A stretch of 64,000 nt of DNA from Methylotenera sp. L2L1 (GTDB lineage Bacteria > Pseudomonadota > Gammaproteobacteria > Burkholderiales > Methylophilaceae), in the NCBI RefSeq assembly GCF_000744605.1, contig NZ_JQMG01000001.1:1-64000 (forward strand). The letters are read 5' to 3'. The first letter of the stretch is position 1; each line of letters opens with the position of its first letter. Shown piece after piece: positions 26,806 through 35,278 of this stretch. Position numbers and translations under genes: made by a program. The notes beneath the pieces were generated by a model that saw nothing but the letters and a program-made list of their open reading frames with translations, was not told the origin of the DNA and made no database searches.

Positions 26806-28575
26806 TTAGCTGGATTTCTTGTCGGCTAGCGCCTGTCTTTTCAGTTTGCCAGCGTTTTGCAGGACCGAAGCAATTAAAGGCATAGTGCGTGCATCACCCT
26901 GCCTTAATAATTGCACGGCATATTCATTGGCATACTGCGGATATCGTATCAACGCAAGCTTCAACTGCTGTTGGGCTGCTGGTAATTGCCCACTCATGGC
27001 AAGCAAAGTTGCGTGCTGATAAACCTCTTTATCTCCGGGAATAAACTTAACTACTTGCGCACTAATCGCAAGCTTATGCGGCAGTATTTCGCTCACATTA
27101 GGGAGTATTCTTAGCACCACAAAATCGATATGCGGCGCCAATAGAGATTTGTTGCGAATCACCAACATTTCATCCAGCATTCGGTCTACATCTGCAGGCT
27201 TAACCTGTTTAGCTTGGCCACGCGTAAACCAATCTTCTAGTTTGTAATAGTGCATGCCAATATTCACCAAACTAATTGCACCAAACAAAATGAGCGACCC
27301 TATTGCAATTGGCCCAAGCTCCATCTTCCATTCTATAAACTTTTCATCACCCAAGCCTAAGGCAATTGCAGCAATACCAAGAAAATAAGCATACCAAAGT
27401 GGATACTCTAACGAGCTATGAATGGCTAATACGGCAAGCAACACATATACCCAAAATCGCTCTGGCGTGAGTGGATTACGCCATGCATTCACCACAAAAT
27501 AAATGAATCCAGACAGCATCAATACAGCGCCAATCACACCAGCTTCAACCATTACATTAATCACGATGTTATGTGTATGGTGATACCAACCCATGTGTTG
27601 GTCAAAAGACTCTGCTAACAGAAAGTCTTGCCATCCAAATTGCGCGAAGCCAATACCCAGCAATGGCTGCTGCAAGAACACTTGCCAAGCCTCAGTAATT
27701 AATTCCAAACGAATAGAGGAGCCTTGCATACCAACTACTACTTTTTCGGTAGGCATGGCAGGCAGCCCTGAAATAGGCAACATGGGGACAATTAACTGCA
27801 CACCCACAAATGCAGGTACCAGTAAAAGTAACAACCACGGACGCAGATACGTTTTATTTTTACTAAACTTTCTAATAGCCCACCAACCACCAATAGAAAG
27901 GATAAGCACATATAGCCAGCCCATACGCTGGCCAGTCATCGCAATTGGGAACAACAATAATATTGCGAATACCACCGCAAACTTTGGTTTAATTTTTTCC
28001 GTAATCCCTAAATAAATAAGCGAACCAAGCGCCAGTGCCAAATAGTTGGCAAGATGATTTACCTGACTAAGGTTAGCGCCATTTCCAGCCTGGTTATGTG
28101 GAACAATCACATTTGACAGCTCAACACCAGCAACCTGCAAAACCACTATCAGTATATTAAGCAACCCACCGATAAAAACCGCCCAAGCCAGTACAGATAC
28201 AACCTTTGGCATCCCAAACTCACGCTTAATCTCAGCACCAAGCGCAATCAACAGCACAGCCCAAAGCAAATACAAGCCTAGTAAAAAGTTCTGCTGCCAA
28301 TAATTAACCAAACCCAATGGCACTTGTATTGCAAATATAGCCATTAAACCCAACGGCACTAAAGCCACTACAGGCAACCTAAATGATTGCCAAGTGATTG
28401 GACGTAACAGCAAGATTGAAGCTAATAACCCTAAGACAGCAGCTGACCACTCACCGTAAAAAGTGGTCAGTGGGAATCGATGATGGGGGATTAAAAAAGG
28501 TACCACACACATAAGTGCTATAAACAATAAACTTAGATCAGGAAGCCTATAAGACTGGAAATACTTATTTATCAT
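26806..28575 (-). CDS. pglL: PglL-type O-oligosaccharyltransferase (pilin glycosylation ligase)
   Basis: This polytopic protein of 589 aa has about a dozen predicted membrane helices over the first 430 residues, the Wzy_C/O-antigen-ligase fold, and a periplasmic C-terminal domain of about 150 residues as in PglL ligases (Wzy_C_2). The conserved loop with LLGIGFAQFGWQ...HHTHNIVINVMVEAG fits the ligase active region, including the His residues. Known PglL enzymes transfer lipid-linked glycans to Ser residues of pilins. The gene immediately precedes the pilin operon on the same strand, so the Ser/Thr-rich first prepilin is a natural candidate substrate; this is inferred from position. Confidence 0.85.
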   Translation of the reverse strand: MINKYFQSYRLPDLSLLFIALMCVVPFLIPHHRFPLTTFYGEWSAAVLGLLASILLLRPITWQSFRLPVVALVPLGLMAIFAIQVPLGLVNYWQQNFLLGLYLLWAVLLIALGAEIKREFGMPKVVSVLAWAVFIGGLLNILIVVLQVAGVELSNVIVPHNQAGNGANLSQVNHLANYLALALGSLIYLGITEKIKPKFAVVFAILLLFPIAMTGQRMGWLYVLILSIGGWWAIRKFSKNKTYLRPWLLLLLVPAFVGVQLIVPMLPISGLPAMPTEKVVVGMQGSSIRLELITEAWQVFLQQPLLGIGFAQFGWQDFLLAESFDQHMGWYHHTHNIVINVMVEAGVIGAVLMLSGFIYFVVNAWRNPLTPERFWVYVLLAVLAIHSSLEYPLWYAYFLGIAAIALGLGDEKFIEWKMELGPIAIGSLILFGAISLVNIGMHYYKLEDWFTRGQAKQVKPADVDRMLDEMLVIRNKSLLAPHIDFVVLRILPNVSEILPHKLAISAQVVKFIPGDKEVYQHATLLAMSGQLPAAQQQLKLALIRYPQYANEYAVQLLRQGDARTMPLIASVLQNAGKLKRQALADKKSS

Positions 28576-29164
28576 AAAAATCCGAAGGAGTATCGAGTGA
28601 TTTTAGTCGCAAATAATATTGAAATATTATTTGCGTGCTTTGCAACCAAATTGATACGAGTTGATGCAAAAAGATAGGGTGATTAAGTCAAACCATGCTA
28701 ACCAGTTAATGTTACGCAAACACAATTTGACCATCACCCATCAGCAAGATGGTTAAAGTGATGCTGTATAACGCTCACCTTCATTGAAGAAAATCTAGAT
28801 TGAAGCAACATTGGATTGAAGCAAATCTAGACCACGCTTTTCTTAACCATCTCTCTCATTGCGCATCAACCAAAAAATTTGATTTGCTCATAGCCAGCAC
28901 TATTTATGCCATAACAATCAATATATTTAATAGTTATTAAAAATCAATAACATAAATATCAGCACCATCAATACTTACAGTTGAATTATGTATAATTTGG
29001 TTGTTATCAACCAAATATAGGGCTGATTTAAACCAAAATTACTCTAAACCCCACACTCTGAATTTAGAATAATTTTTAAAAATGCTATAATGCGCACGCC
29101 TGTGCCTAGGCAGGTGGCTAAATTGGTTGCCAAAATCAGTGGTCATCTTAGAAAGGAAGTAAAA
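28576..29164. promoter_or_regulatory. Intergenic region upstream of the PepSY gene, with palindrome and promoter elements
   Basis: No coding potential is evident. The palindrome at 28996-29015 (TTTGGTTG, TTAT loop, CAACCAAA) resembles the candidate activator sites at 26684 and 30098. TATAAT at 29086-29091 could be a sigma-70 -10 element, though the -35 is weak. At 29115-29130 TGGC...TTGC resembles a sigma-54 promoter, but its spacing is 11 rather than 10 nt. AAAGGAAG before 29165 is the ribosome binding site of the PepSY gene. The left half of the region shows nothing recognisable. Confidence 0.45.
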
Positions 29165-29686
29165 ATGAAAAAACTCGCAATGTTATCTATTATTGTTGGC
29201 GCATTTGCTGCAACCAACGCTCAAGCGGCAGAGACCATTTTCCCTAAATCAAAAGTTGGTGTTGAAAAGTGCTTAAGCGCTGCACTGGCTGCAAAAGCTG
29301 GTAATGTCGTTAAGGTTGAATACAAACTTGAAGACAAAGTACCTGTTTATGAATTTGATATTGAAACAGCCGACGGTAAAGCATGGGATGTTGAGTGCAA
29401 CAGCAAAACTGGTAAAATTACTGAAGTTGAAGAAGAAGTGGCTAACGCAGACGCTGCAGCATTTAAGGCTAAAGTTAAAATTTCAGAAGCTGATGCTAAG
29501 AAAACAGCACTTGCTGCATTTCCAGGTGAAGTAGTTGAAACAGAATATGAAATTGAACCTGATGGCGCTGCTTCATATGAATTCGACATCAAAACTAAAG
29601 ATGGTGAAATGAAGGTTGAAGTAGATGCAACCAGCGGTAAAATCGTTGAAAGTAGCAAAGAGCTATATCAAATCGGTAAAGAATAA
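29165..29686 (+). CDS. Secreted PepSY-domain protein with two PepSY repeats
   Basis: This small exported protein has a signal peptide at 1-22 (cleavage after NAQAA) followed by two PepSY-type domains (about 29-88 and 104-163). Each carries the pattern YEFDI(E/K)T.DGK/E...V(E/D)...SGKI. PepSY proteins are thought to bind or inhibit peptidases or act as periplasmic sensors; the ligand is not predictable here. The start is ATG at 29165, with AAAGGAAG upstream and the signal peptide beginning at once; the frame is open further upstream without support. A strong terminator follows, so it is a single-gene unit. It is acidic and lysine-rich. Confidence 0.88.
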   Translation: MKKLAMLSIIVGAFAATNAQAAETIFPKSKVGVEKCLSAALAAKAGNVVKVEYKLEDKVPVYEFDIETADGKAWDVECNSKTGKITEVEEEVANADAAAFKAKVKISEADAKKTALAAFPGEVVETEYEIEPDGAASYEFDIKTKDGEMKVEVDATSGKIVESSKELYQIGKE

Positions 29687-29710
29687 ACCTCTGTCATCGT
29701 TTATTTCAAT

Positions 29711-29738
29711 AAAAAGCCCTCGTAACGAGGGCTTTTTT
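29711..29738 (+). terminator. Intrinsic terminator of the PepSY gene
   Basis: AGCCCTCG and CGAGGGCT form a GC-rich 8-bp stem around a short TAA loop, followed by a run of T and preceded by a run of A. It lies 25 bp after the stop, and the flanking A and T runs allow it to work in both directions. Confidence 0.92.
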
Positions 29739-30207
29739 ACATTCGAATCAAGCGACGCAGCACACAGCGCAAGCCTATACGCAATGCGAATTGCGCTATT
29801 GATCTAATCACTTGACTACAAAGACCTTATCACAACGCGCGCATAACCAACTATTCACCCACTCGCGCTAGATCACTATCTGGCATATTCACAGTTAATA
29901 TATCAGCTAGCGCAGATTATTCTGACGAGCGTACTGCCTAAGAATTTCCGGCTACCAATCAATATGTTAATTGGTTAATCCTTCGACAAGCTCAGGACGA
30001 ACGGAAGTTGCGAAAGGTCTCAGCCCTCCATTATTGAAGAGCCATTTAAGAAGCATTGAAGCTTACCAAAGATTAGCTAAGTTTTTATCATCAAAACTGG
30101 TTGTAAACAACCAAGTGGTTCTTTAATAGCAACCAAATCTACTAACAATCAAAAACTAAAGCTACAAAAATTAAATAATAATCAAAGGGTTAAACAAAAA
30201 CCTCTCT
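29739..30207. other. Non-coding region with a short interspersed repeat and a palindrome
   Basis: There is no convincing gene. Bases 29979-30006 contain CCTTCGACAAGCTCAGGAC followed by GAACGG, which I recognise as a short motif dispersed in many proteobacterial genomes, usually as one arm of a palindrome; only one arm is visible here. The palindrome TGGTTGTAAACAACCA lies at 30098-30113, with a second, looser TGGTT-N10-AACCA at 30116-30135. Both are upstream of the sigma-54 promoter at 30209. Confidence 0.5.
30098..30113. promoter_or_regulatory. Palindrome, candidate activator site for the sRNA promoter
   Basis: TGGTTGTAAACAACCA is a perfect inverted repeat (7-bp arms, 2-bp centre). Its centre is about 129 bp upstream of the predicted sigma-54 transcript start at 30235. 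A looser copy follows at 30116-30135. It has the same core as 26684-26707 and 28996-29015. Confidence 0.58.
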
Positions 30208-30208
30208 T

Positions 30209-30224
30209 TGGCATAGCTTTTGCA
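30209..30224 (+). promoter_or_regulatory. Sigma-54 promoter of a candidate small RNA
   Basis: TGGCATAGCTTTTGCA has GG and GC exactly 10 nt apart and matches the consensus at nearly all informative positions. The predicted start is about 30235, the beginning of a long stem. No protein-coding gene follows for 236 bp before a strong terminator. Confidence 0.78.
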
Positions 30225-30234
30225 TTATTAGAAC

Positions 30235-30471
30235 TTAGCGTAACTATGCGTTATGGGAGGGTGCTGGACCTAGGCCATGCAAAGTATTGTAAAGATATCA
30301 GCATGTTCAGTTACCTTCCCGCCCAACCATAGCGCTAAGGTATTTGATACCATGTTACTTTGAGTAATGCCAATTTCAAGTAATGCGAATCTAGGTAATA
30401 CCAATTCAGATTGAAATTTGATGTGTTGATTGCGAGTTAGCCCGAGGCGTTTACGCCCCGGGCTTTTTTTT
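30235..30471 (+). ncRNA. Candidate sigma-54-dependent structured small RNA
   Basis: A sigma-54 promoter and a strong terminator bracket about 236 nt without a plausible ORF. Nested helices can be drawn. The outer stem is CTTAGCG (30234-30240) with CGCTAAG (30333-30339), then TATGG (30252-30256) with CCATA (30327-30331), and GGGAGGG (30255-30261) can pair with the pyrimidine run at 30314-30324. Inside, CATGC (30276-30280) pairs with GCATG (30301-30305). A GGTAT/ATACC hairpin follows at 30339-30351. Parts of the core resemble the pilin leader at 26488-26551. The function is unknown; base-pairing regulation or protein sequestration are both possible. Confidence 0.55.
30439..30471 (+). terminator. 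Intrinsic terminator of the candidate small RNA
   Basis: AGCCCGAGGCG and CGCCCCGGGCT form a long GC-rich stem with one mismatch and a TTTA loop, followed by eight T. Confidence 0.92.
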
Positions 30472-30599
30472 ATGATAATCAATATTATGATGGGTAATCT
30501 AAAGAATATTCACCATCAATATATATTGATTTGCAGAGTGCATTAAAGTCGGCACCATTGTGTGAGATAAAAAGGGCTTTCTAATAAAAAAATATGTGA

Positions 30600-31565
30600 T
30601 TAGTGAATCACCACACCCCAAGGCAACTGTCCAACAGCAATGTCTTTAATAAGTTTGTTTTTATCGGTATCAATCACTGAAACACTGTTGCTACGACCAT
30701 TGGCTACATATAGCTTTTTACCGTCTGGGGTCATCGCCATGTTCCAAGGACGTTTACCTACTGGAATGGTTGCAATTACCTTTTGTTTTTGAGCATCAAT
30801 CACGCTTACATTACCATCGCCACCGTTACTCACGTAAACACGGCTGCCATCAGCACTCACCTTTACGCCATTTGAACGTAAACCCACTGGTATTTTTTTT
30901 ATCACTTTCCAGTCTGCCACATTCACAACTTCTAAAAGATTGGCAGCCTCATTAGCAATATACGCCAATTTACTATCTGGTGAGAAACCGATACCACGTG
31001 GGTGCTTGGTAGATTTAATCAAAGCGACTGAAGCATGTTTGGCAGTATCAATCACATCAACATCACCGCTTTTTTCATTACTAGCTAGTAACCATTTACC
31101 ATCTGGTGAATATACACAGTGCTCAGGGTTTTTACCTTGCGTTTTTGCTGTATGCGTTAATTTAAAGGTGGTTAAATCAACAAAAGAAACTGCATTTTCT
31201 TCTTCTAAACATGCAGCTAGTGTTTTACCATCTGGCGAGACGCTGATGCCTTCAGGCTCATCACCTACTTGGATGCGCAATTGCTCTTTCTTAGAGATTA
31301 AATCAATCATGGCAACAGCATTATCGTCACGCACAACGACATAGAGTTTTTGTCCTGCTGGATCCATGGCAACTGCCTGAATTTTATTGCCCAACTTCCC
31401 TTCGGCAGGTAGGTTGTACAACACTTTATCTGATTGAGTGTCTATCACAGAAACATTGCCGTCCTTCTCGTTAGGTACATAGGCTAATGGAGATGCAATC
31501 GCCATTTGGGCAATGCTGCTTAATGTAACGAGTAAAAGACTTGGTGCTGATATTAACTTAATCAT
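30600..31565 (-). CDS. YVTN-family beta-propeller protein of the xox cluster
   Basis: This 321-aa exported protein has a signal peptide (about 1-24) followed by seven or so repeats of about 42 residues with the YVTN/YVAN pattern (for example KLYVANGRSNSVSVIDTDKNK). Such propellers are often encoded beside PQQ-dependent dehydrogenases. Whether they bind a cofactor, a metal or a partner protein is not established. It is the last gene of the cluster, separated from the SoxYZ-like gene by 145 bp that contain a perfect GGGA-N5-TCCC palindrome, so it probably has its own promoter. A paralogue lies at 34290-35270. Confidence 0.88.
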   Translation of the reverse strand: MIKLISAPSLLLVTLSSIAQMAIASPLAYVPNEKDGNVSVIDTQSDKVLYNLPAEGKLGNKIQAVAMDPAGQKLYVVVRDDNAVAMIDLISKKEQLRIQVGDEPEGISVSPDGKTLAACLEEENAVSFVDLTTFKLTHTAKTQGKNPEHCVYSPDGKWLLASNEKSGDVDVIDTAKHASVALIKSTKHPRGIGFSPDSKLAYIANEAANLLEVVNVADWKVIKKIPVGLRSNGVKVSADGSRVYVSNGGDGNVSVIDAQKQKVIATIPVGKRPWNMAMTPDGKKLYVANGRSNSVSVIDTDKNKLIKDIAVGQLPWGVVIH

Positions 31566-31674
31566 AATTTACCTTTAATAAGTTGAGCTTGTAGTAACGT
31601 GATCGCACGTATTACAGTAATTACGATTTTAGTTTGCGCTGAGCATATGCCATATTCCAAAACTCCCGAATAGC

Positions 31675-31693
31675 ATCGGGATTTATTCCCGAT
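31675..31693. promoter_or_regulatory. GGGA-N5-TCCC palindrome upstream of the YVTN gene
   Basis: ATCGGGATTTATTCCCGAT has 7-bp perfect arms and an A/T spacer. It lies 110 bp before the start of the YVTN gene, with a half site (CTCCCGAA) at 31662-31670. Without a T-tract it does not look like a terminator of the SoxYZ-like gene. It is the longest copy of the motif shared by the methanol dehydrogenase genes. Confidence 0.65.
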
Positions 31694-31710
31694 CAAGACT
31701 TTAAGTTAGC

Positions 31711-32529
31711 TTAAGGTTTTAAGTTAATCGTATGGATAAATACGCGGCGCTCATTATCTGATAATTTTATGTGCACATTATTCACACTGGTTTGATGATG
31801 TGTTTTTGGCAAATCAAACTTAAAAGCTAAATGTGGGTTCTCAGCGGTACCCACGTTAAAATCAATCTGCATGATGCTATATTTCTCAAATATGATGTCT
31901 GCATGCTCTATATAAAACGCTGGTTTTAATTGCTGAGTTTTGGCATCTAATTGCAAGCCTGTGTACATGGGATGTTTGATTTGTAAGGTAGCAGCGGCTG
32001 TTTCATGCATTTTGTATGGCGGATTTATTTGGAATTTAACTTTCCCTGCGTTTTCCCTGACGATACTTTCATCTTCAGCAATAGTGCCAGCACAACCACC
32101 ACCTGCATTCACTGTAGCCGTTGCCATGAGAAGCGCACCGCTCTCAGTTTCTGCAATAGCACGAATATGCGAATCATTCTCCATGCGTATTCTGGTACTG
32201 AGTTCTAATGCATTAAAACTAAGGGGAAATTGATAATGCGCGACCATTGGCACTGGGTTGGCATCTACGAATAAATAAATACTTTTGATGGGGTCTTGCA
32301 GTTGGTTACTGACCTTAAGCGTCACTGGCACTTGTGCAGAATTTTCAGCGCCTAATGGCGCAATCACTTGTATTAGAGGGGTGGGGTTAATTGGCCGATG
32401 ATTAAAAAATCGTTCTTTAATCATCGGCCAGTTTTGAACTGACAACTCTGCATGGACAGCACTAGGCAACAACACAAGCCAACATAGCACTCCTGTGCAA
32501 ATTAGCGCTTTGATATATTTGACTACCAT
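31711..32529 (-). CDS. SoxYZ-like carrier associated with quinoprotein dehydrogenases
   Basis: It has a signal peptide (about 1-27), a SoxY-like immunoglobulin domain ending in GGGCAG with Cys146 (the SoxY carrier motif is GGCGG/GGCAG at the C-terminus), then a SoxZ-like domain (about 165-272). Fusions of this kind are known beside PQQ-dependent alcohol dehydrogenases. In SoxYZ the Cys carries covalently bound intermediates; what the dehydrogenase-associated form carries is unknown. It sits in the xox cluster downstream of two MxaD-like genes. The 272-aa length fits a full Y-Z fusion. Confidence 0.85.
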   Translation of the reverse strand: MVVKYIKALICTGVLCWLVLLPSAVHAELSVQNWPMIKERFFNHRPINPTPLIQVIAPLGAENSAQVPVTLKVSNQLQDPIKSIYLFVDANPVPMVAHYQFPLSFNALELSTRIRMENDSHIRAIAETESGALLMATATVNAGGGCAGTIAEDESIVRENAGKVKFQINPPYKMHETAAATLQIKHPMYTGLQLDAKTQQLKPAFYIEHADIIFEKYSIMQIDFNVGTAENPHLAFKFDLPKTHHQTSVNNVHIKLSDNERRVFIHTINLKP

Positions 32530-32584
32530 TTTAATCAGCCATGTCGGTTGATAGTACTTGATATTTAAAATTAGCTTTCTACAC

Positions 32585-33130
32585 CTAATTTTCTAGCGAT
32601 TTTTTCAGACCGACCATGGCAGCATCATAAAGCTCGTTAATTGCTTTATTTGCTGTTGGATTATCTAATCCTGGCGGCGCTTCCATGCTGTTGGCTTTGT
32701 TGTAAAAACGTGCAGTAATGGTCAGCAATGATTCTTGTGGGGTTGCACCAGCTTTTACTTGCATCACAGTGCGATAATTACTTACTGGTATCGTACTTTC
32801 TTTTACTTCTAGCATTTTGTAATCAACCTTCATGCCGGCATCATTCGCCTCACGCAATTTTTCTACAAAACCGTTGCCGTTTTTTAGCACCACTTCACGA
32901 TGCAACAATTCAGCACCTGTTTCAACGTCTGGTCTTGTATCAGTTTTAACGCTAACAACGTCAGGATGCCATTTTCCAATTGCACCAAAGTCTTTGACTA
33001 AAGCCCATACCTTTGCCGGCTCTGCTTTTATGACAATCTCTTTCACTACTTTTTGCGGGCTTGGTCCATGCGCAAAAGCGCTGATTGGCATTAAGCACAA
33101 ACCTGCAAATAACAACAAAAACTTTTTCAT
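32585..33130 (-). CDS. MxaD-like periplasmic SRPBCC protein (xox cluster copy 1)
   Basis: It has a signal peptide (about 1-20), then a START/SRPBCC-fold domain with the family segment KVVKEIVIKAEPAKVWALVKDFGAIGKWHPDV. MxaD has been implicated in the interaction between methanol dehydrogenase and cytochrome cL. This copy is 181 aa and lies 40 bp after a paralogue (33170-33706); a third copy is the true mxaD at 53134-53643. It probably serves the XoxF system. Confidence 0.85.
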   Translation of the reverse strand: MKKFLLLFAGLCLMPISAFAHGPSPQKVVKEIVIKAEPAKVWALVKDFGAIGKWHPDVVSVKTDTRPDVETGAELLHREVVLKNGNGFVEKLREANDAGMKVDYKMLEVKESTIPVSNYRTVMQVKAGATPQESLLTITARFYNKANSMEAPPGLDNPTANKAINELYDAAMVGLKKSLEN

Positions 33131-33169
33131 TTATATATCCTTAACTAATCTACAACACTCAGTGAGTGA

Positions 33170-33706
33170 CTACTGAGCCTCAACTACTTTTTTTAGGTTT
33201 TGCAAGCCAGAGTCATAAACACCTTCGATGGCTTTTACTGCTGTCGCGTTATCTTCACCCGCTGGCGCATCCACTTTGTTAGCTTTATTATAAAAACGAC
33301 CTGTCCATGTGACGGTTGCTTCATCAGCATTAGGGCCAGCTTTTACTTGCATAATTGCACGATAACCACTGACAGGCAGTACACCTTCTACAATGCGGTA
33401 TTCAACTTTCATCGTGCTATCTGTCACCCCAATTAATTTTTCTAGCAATGTGCCGCCGCCATTTAAGGTGAGTAATCGATGTTGTGCATCTGCACCAGCT
33501 TCATCTTTACGTGTCTCTAGCTTGGTTTCTGCAACGGCTGGATGCCATTGATGGATAGCGCCAAAATCTTTTACTAAATTCCAGACTTCTTCTGGGCTGG
33601 CTTTAATCACTACTTCACGAATCACTTTTTGCTGACTTGGCGCATTGGCAGCATTAGCTGTTAATGGAATAGTACAGATTGCTAATAAAGCTAATAAATA
33701 TTTCAT
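33170..33706 (-). CDS. MxaD-like periplasmic SRPBCC protein (xox cluster copy 2)
   Basis: This exported protein of 178 aa has a signal peptide (about 1-20) and the same SRPBCC domain as its neighbour, including KASPEEVWNLVKDFGAIHQWHPAV and a C-terminal LKKVVEAQ helix. The tandem arrangement with 32585-33130 suggests local duplication followed by clear divergence. It follows the DUF1924 cytochrome gene by about 80 bp in the same direction. Confidence 0.85.
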   Translation of the reverse strand: MKYLLALLAICTIPLTANAANAPSQQKVIREVVIKASPEEVWNLVKDFGAIHQWHPAVAETKLETRKDEAGADAQHRLLTLNGGGTLLEKLIGVTDSTMKVEYRIVEGVLPVSGYRAIMQVKAGPNADEATVTWTGRFYNKANKVDAPAGEDNATAVKAIEGVYDSGLQNLKKVVEAQ

Positions 33707-33784
33707 ATTTTTTTCCTTTAAAATAAAACATCAATATAAAAAGCAGAGATATCTGCCAGATGGTGCAAAAGTATTAATTTCGTA

Positions 33785-34261
33785 TTACTTTTTGCTCGGT
33801 GTTTTTTCGGTTAACAAGTAGGCAATATAGTTAGCTTTCTCTTGTGGTGAACAATCACTGCCTACTACTTCATTACAATGTTTAGTAAAGTTTTTCTCTA
33901 CCTCACGCGTTGATTGGAAACGCTTTTTATTAGCATGCGGTGATAATGGTTTGATCTGCTTGCCCGTCACAATGTGCTTACCAGCATCGGCTGGATTGGC
34001 GGTATGGCATGACGCACATGCAATTGCTTTACCCGGTGTGTTCACATCACCCTTGAACTGAATCACCTCACGATTGAAAAATTCTTTACCGTCCTCAGCC
34101 GATGGGCCTGTGTAGGCATGGTCAGTGGCTTTAGCCATAACTGCGTATTTATCTGCTAATTTTTGTGCAGTAGCGACATCAGCAGATGCGCTTACAGAAA
34201 ATACAGCTAATAGCGCTGCTAGCAAGTAATGTCTTGATTTCATAGAATGGCTTAACTGCAT
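33785..34261 (-). CDS. DUF1924/SHP-like monohaem cytochrome c
   Basis: The start is set at the ATG at 34261, preceded by AAGGAG with 7-nt spacing; an upstream extension would overlap the previous gene. It encodes a signal peptide and a small c-type cytochrome with one CASCH haem site, followed by conserved DUF1924 features (TGKQIKPLSPHANKKRF and a CNEVVGSDC pair that may form a disulfide). SHP, the characterised member of this family, binds ligands such as oxygen or NO at the haem. Here it lies within the xox cluster and could be an electron carrier or a sensor; the latter is inference. Confidence 0.85.
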   Translation of the reverse strand: MQLSHSMKSRHYLLAALLAVFSVSASADVATAQKLADKYAVMAKATDHAYTGPSAEDGKEFFNREVIQFKGDVNTPGKAIACASCHTANPADAGKHIVTGKQIKPLSPHANKKRFQSTREVEKNFTKHCNEVVGSDCSPQEKANYIAYLLTEKTPSKK

Positions 34262-34289
34262 AGAGTGCTCCTTGATTTTAAAAATATGA

Positions 34290-35270
34290 TTAATTGGTAA
34301 TGTTGCCAATAAACTGACCAAAAGATCGGCTTTGTGAGCCTGTGGGGATTGAGCTTATTTTCTTGTTGGTTTTTGCATCAATGACAGAGACCGCGTTATC
34401 CATCCAGCTTGCAACATACACACGGCTACTCTTTGCATCAAACGCAATGCCTTCTGGAAAGCCATCGACAGAGATGGTGGCAATGACTTTTTTAGACACT
34501 GTATCAATCACGGAAACGGTGTCAGCGCCTGTATTAGTGACATAAGCTCGAGTGCCATCCGTATTGGTAGTCACGCAATAAGGATGTTCGCCTACTGGAA
34601 TTGTTGCGATCACTACGTCGCTCCTGGTATCAATCATGCTGACTGAGTTGCTCTCAACATTCACGACATAAAGCGTTTTGCCATCACCACCTAGTGCAAC
34701 ACCAAATGGATGTTTACCTACTGAAATTTTGCTCACAAGTTTTTTACTGCGAATATCTATCACACCAACATCATCACTATCACGGTTTGCAACATACAAA
34801 GTTGCGCCTTCGCTACTAACAACCATGCCAGATGGTGCTTTGCCTATGGCAACTTCACCTGTTTGTTTAAGCGTGGCAGTATCGAACACAAGCACTTGAT
34901 CATGAAACCAATCTGCAACAAAAAGTTGGCCGCCACTTTTGCTTAAGGTGATGCCAACCGGGGCAATCTTAAGTTTTATCTCACTCATGACTAAATTAGT
35001 TTTCATGTCGATGACAGAAATAGAGCGACCTTCAACATTTGACACATAAAGCTTATGGTCGATGTCATCAATCGCAACACCGACAGGTGCTTTAGCTGTA
35101 ACAATTGTTGAAATTACCTGATTTGTTGTCAGTGATATGACAGAAACTGAATTCTCGCCCTGATTAGTAATATAAGCGCGAGGTTCTGCATCTACCGTAT
35201 TCATGACAAATAAGAAAAGACCGCCAGTGATGACTGGCAGACTTTTAATTAGCACCCTATAAACTGGCAT
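34290..35270 (-). CDS. YVTN-family beta-propeller protein next to xoxG
   Basis: After an export segment (about 6-28) the protein is made of repeats with patterns such as RAYVTNTGADTVSVIDTVSKKV, forming a seven-bladed propeller. The start is taken as the ATG at 35270; the frame can be extended to a TTG at 35285 that would overlap the xoxG stop by 7 bp. It is tightly linked to xoxG, so it is very likely co-expressed. It is a paralogue of 30600-31565 but well diverged. Confidence 0.86.
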   Translation of the reverse strand: MPVYRVLIKSLPVITGGLFLFVMNTVDAEPRAYITNQGENSVSVISLTTNQVISTIVTAKAPVGVAIDDIDHKLYVSNVEGRSISVIDMKTNLVMSEIKLKIAPVGITLSKSGGQLFVADWFHDQVLVFDTATLKQTGEVAIGKAPSGMVVSSEGATLYVANRDSDDVGVIDIRSKKLVSKISVGKHPFGVALGGDGKTLYVVNVESNSVSMIDTRSDVVIATIPVGEHPYCVTTNTDGTRAYVTNTGADTVSVIDTVSKKVIATISVDGFPEGIAFDAKSSRVYVASWMDNAVSVIDAKTNKKISSIPTGSQSRSFGQFIGNITN

Positions 35271-35278
35271 GTATTGAA

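Noticed and set aside
30270-30482. 70-residue minus-strand ORF over the candidate small RNA
   Set aside because: It spans the GC-rich terminator stem and complementary segments; its composition is explained by the RNA structure, and no start signal is visible.
34261-34321. Upstream extension of the DUF1924 cytochrome gene into the YVTN gene
   Set aside because: The internal ATG at 34261 has a well-placed AAGGAG and begins just before the signal peptide.
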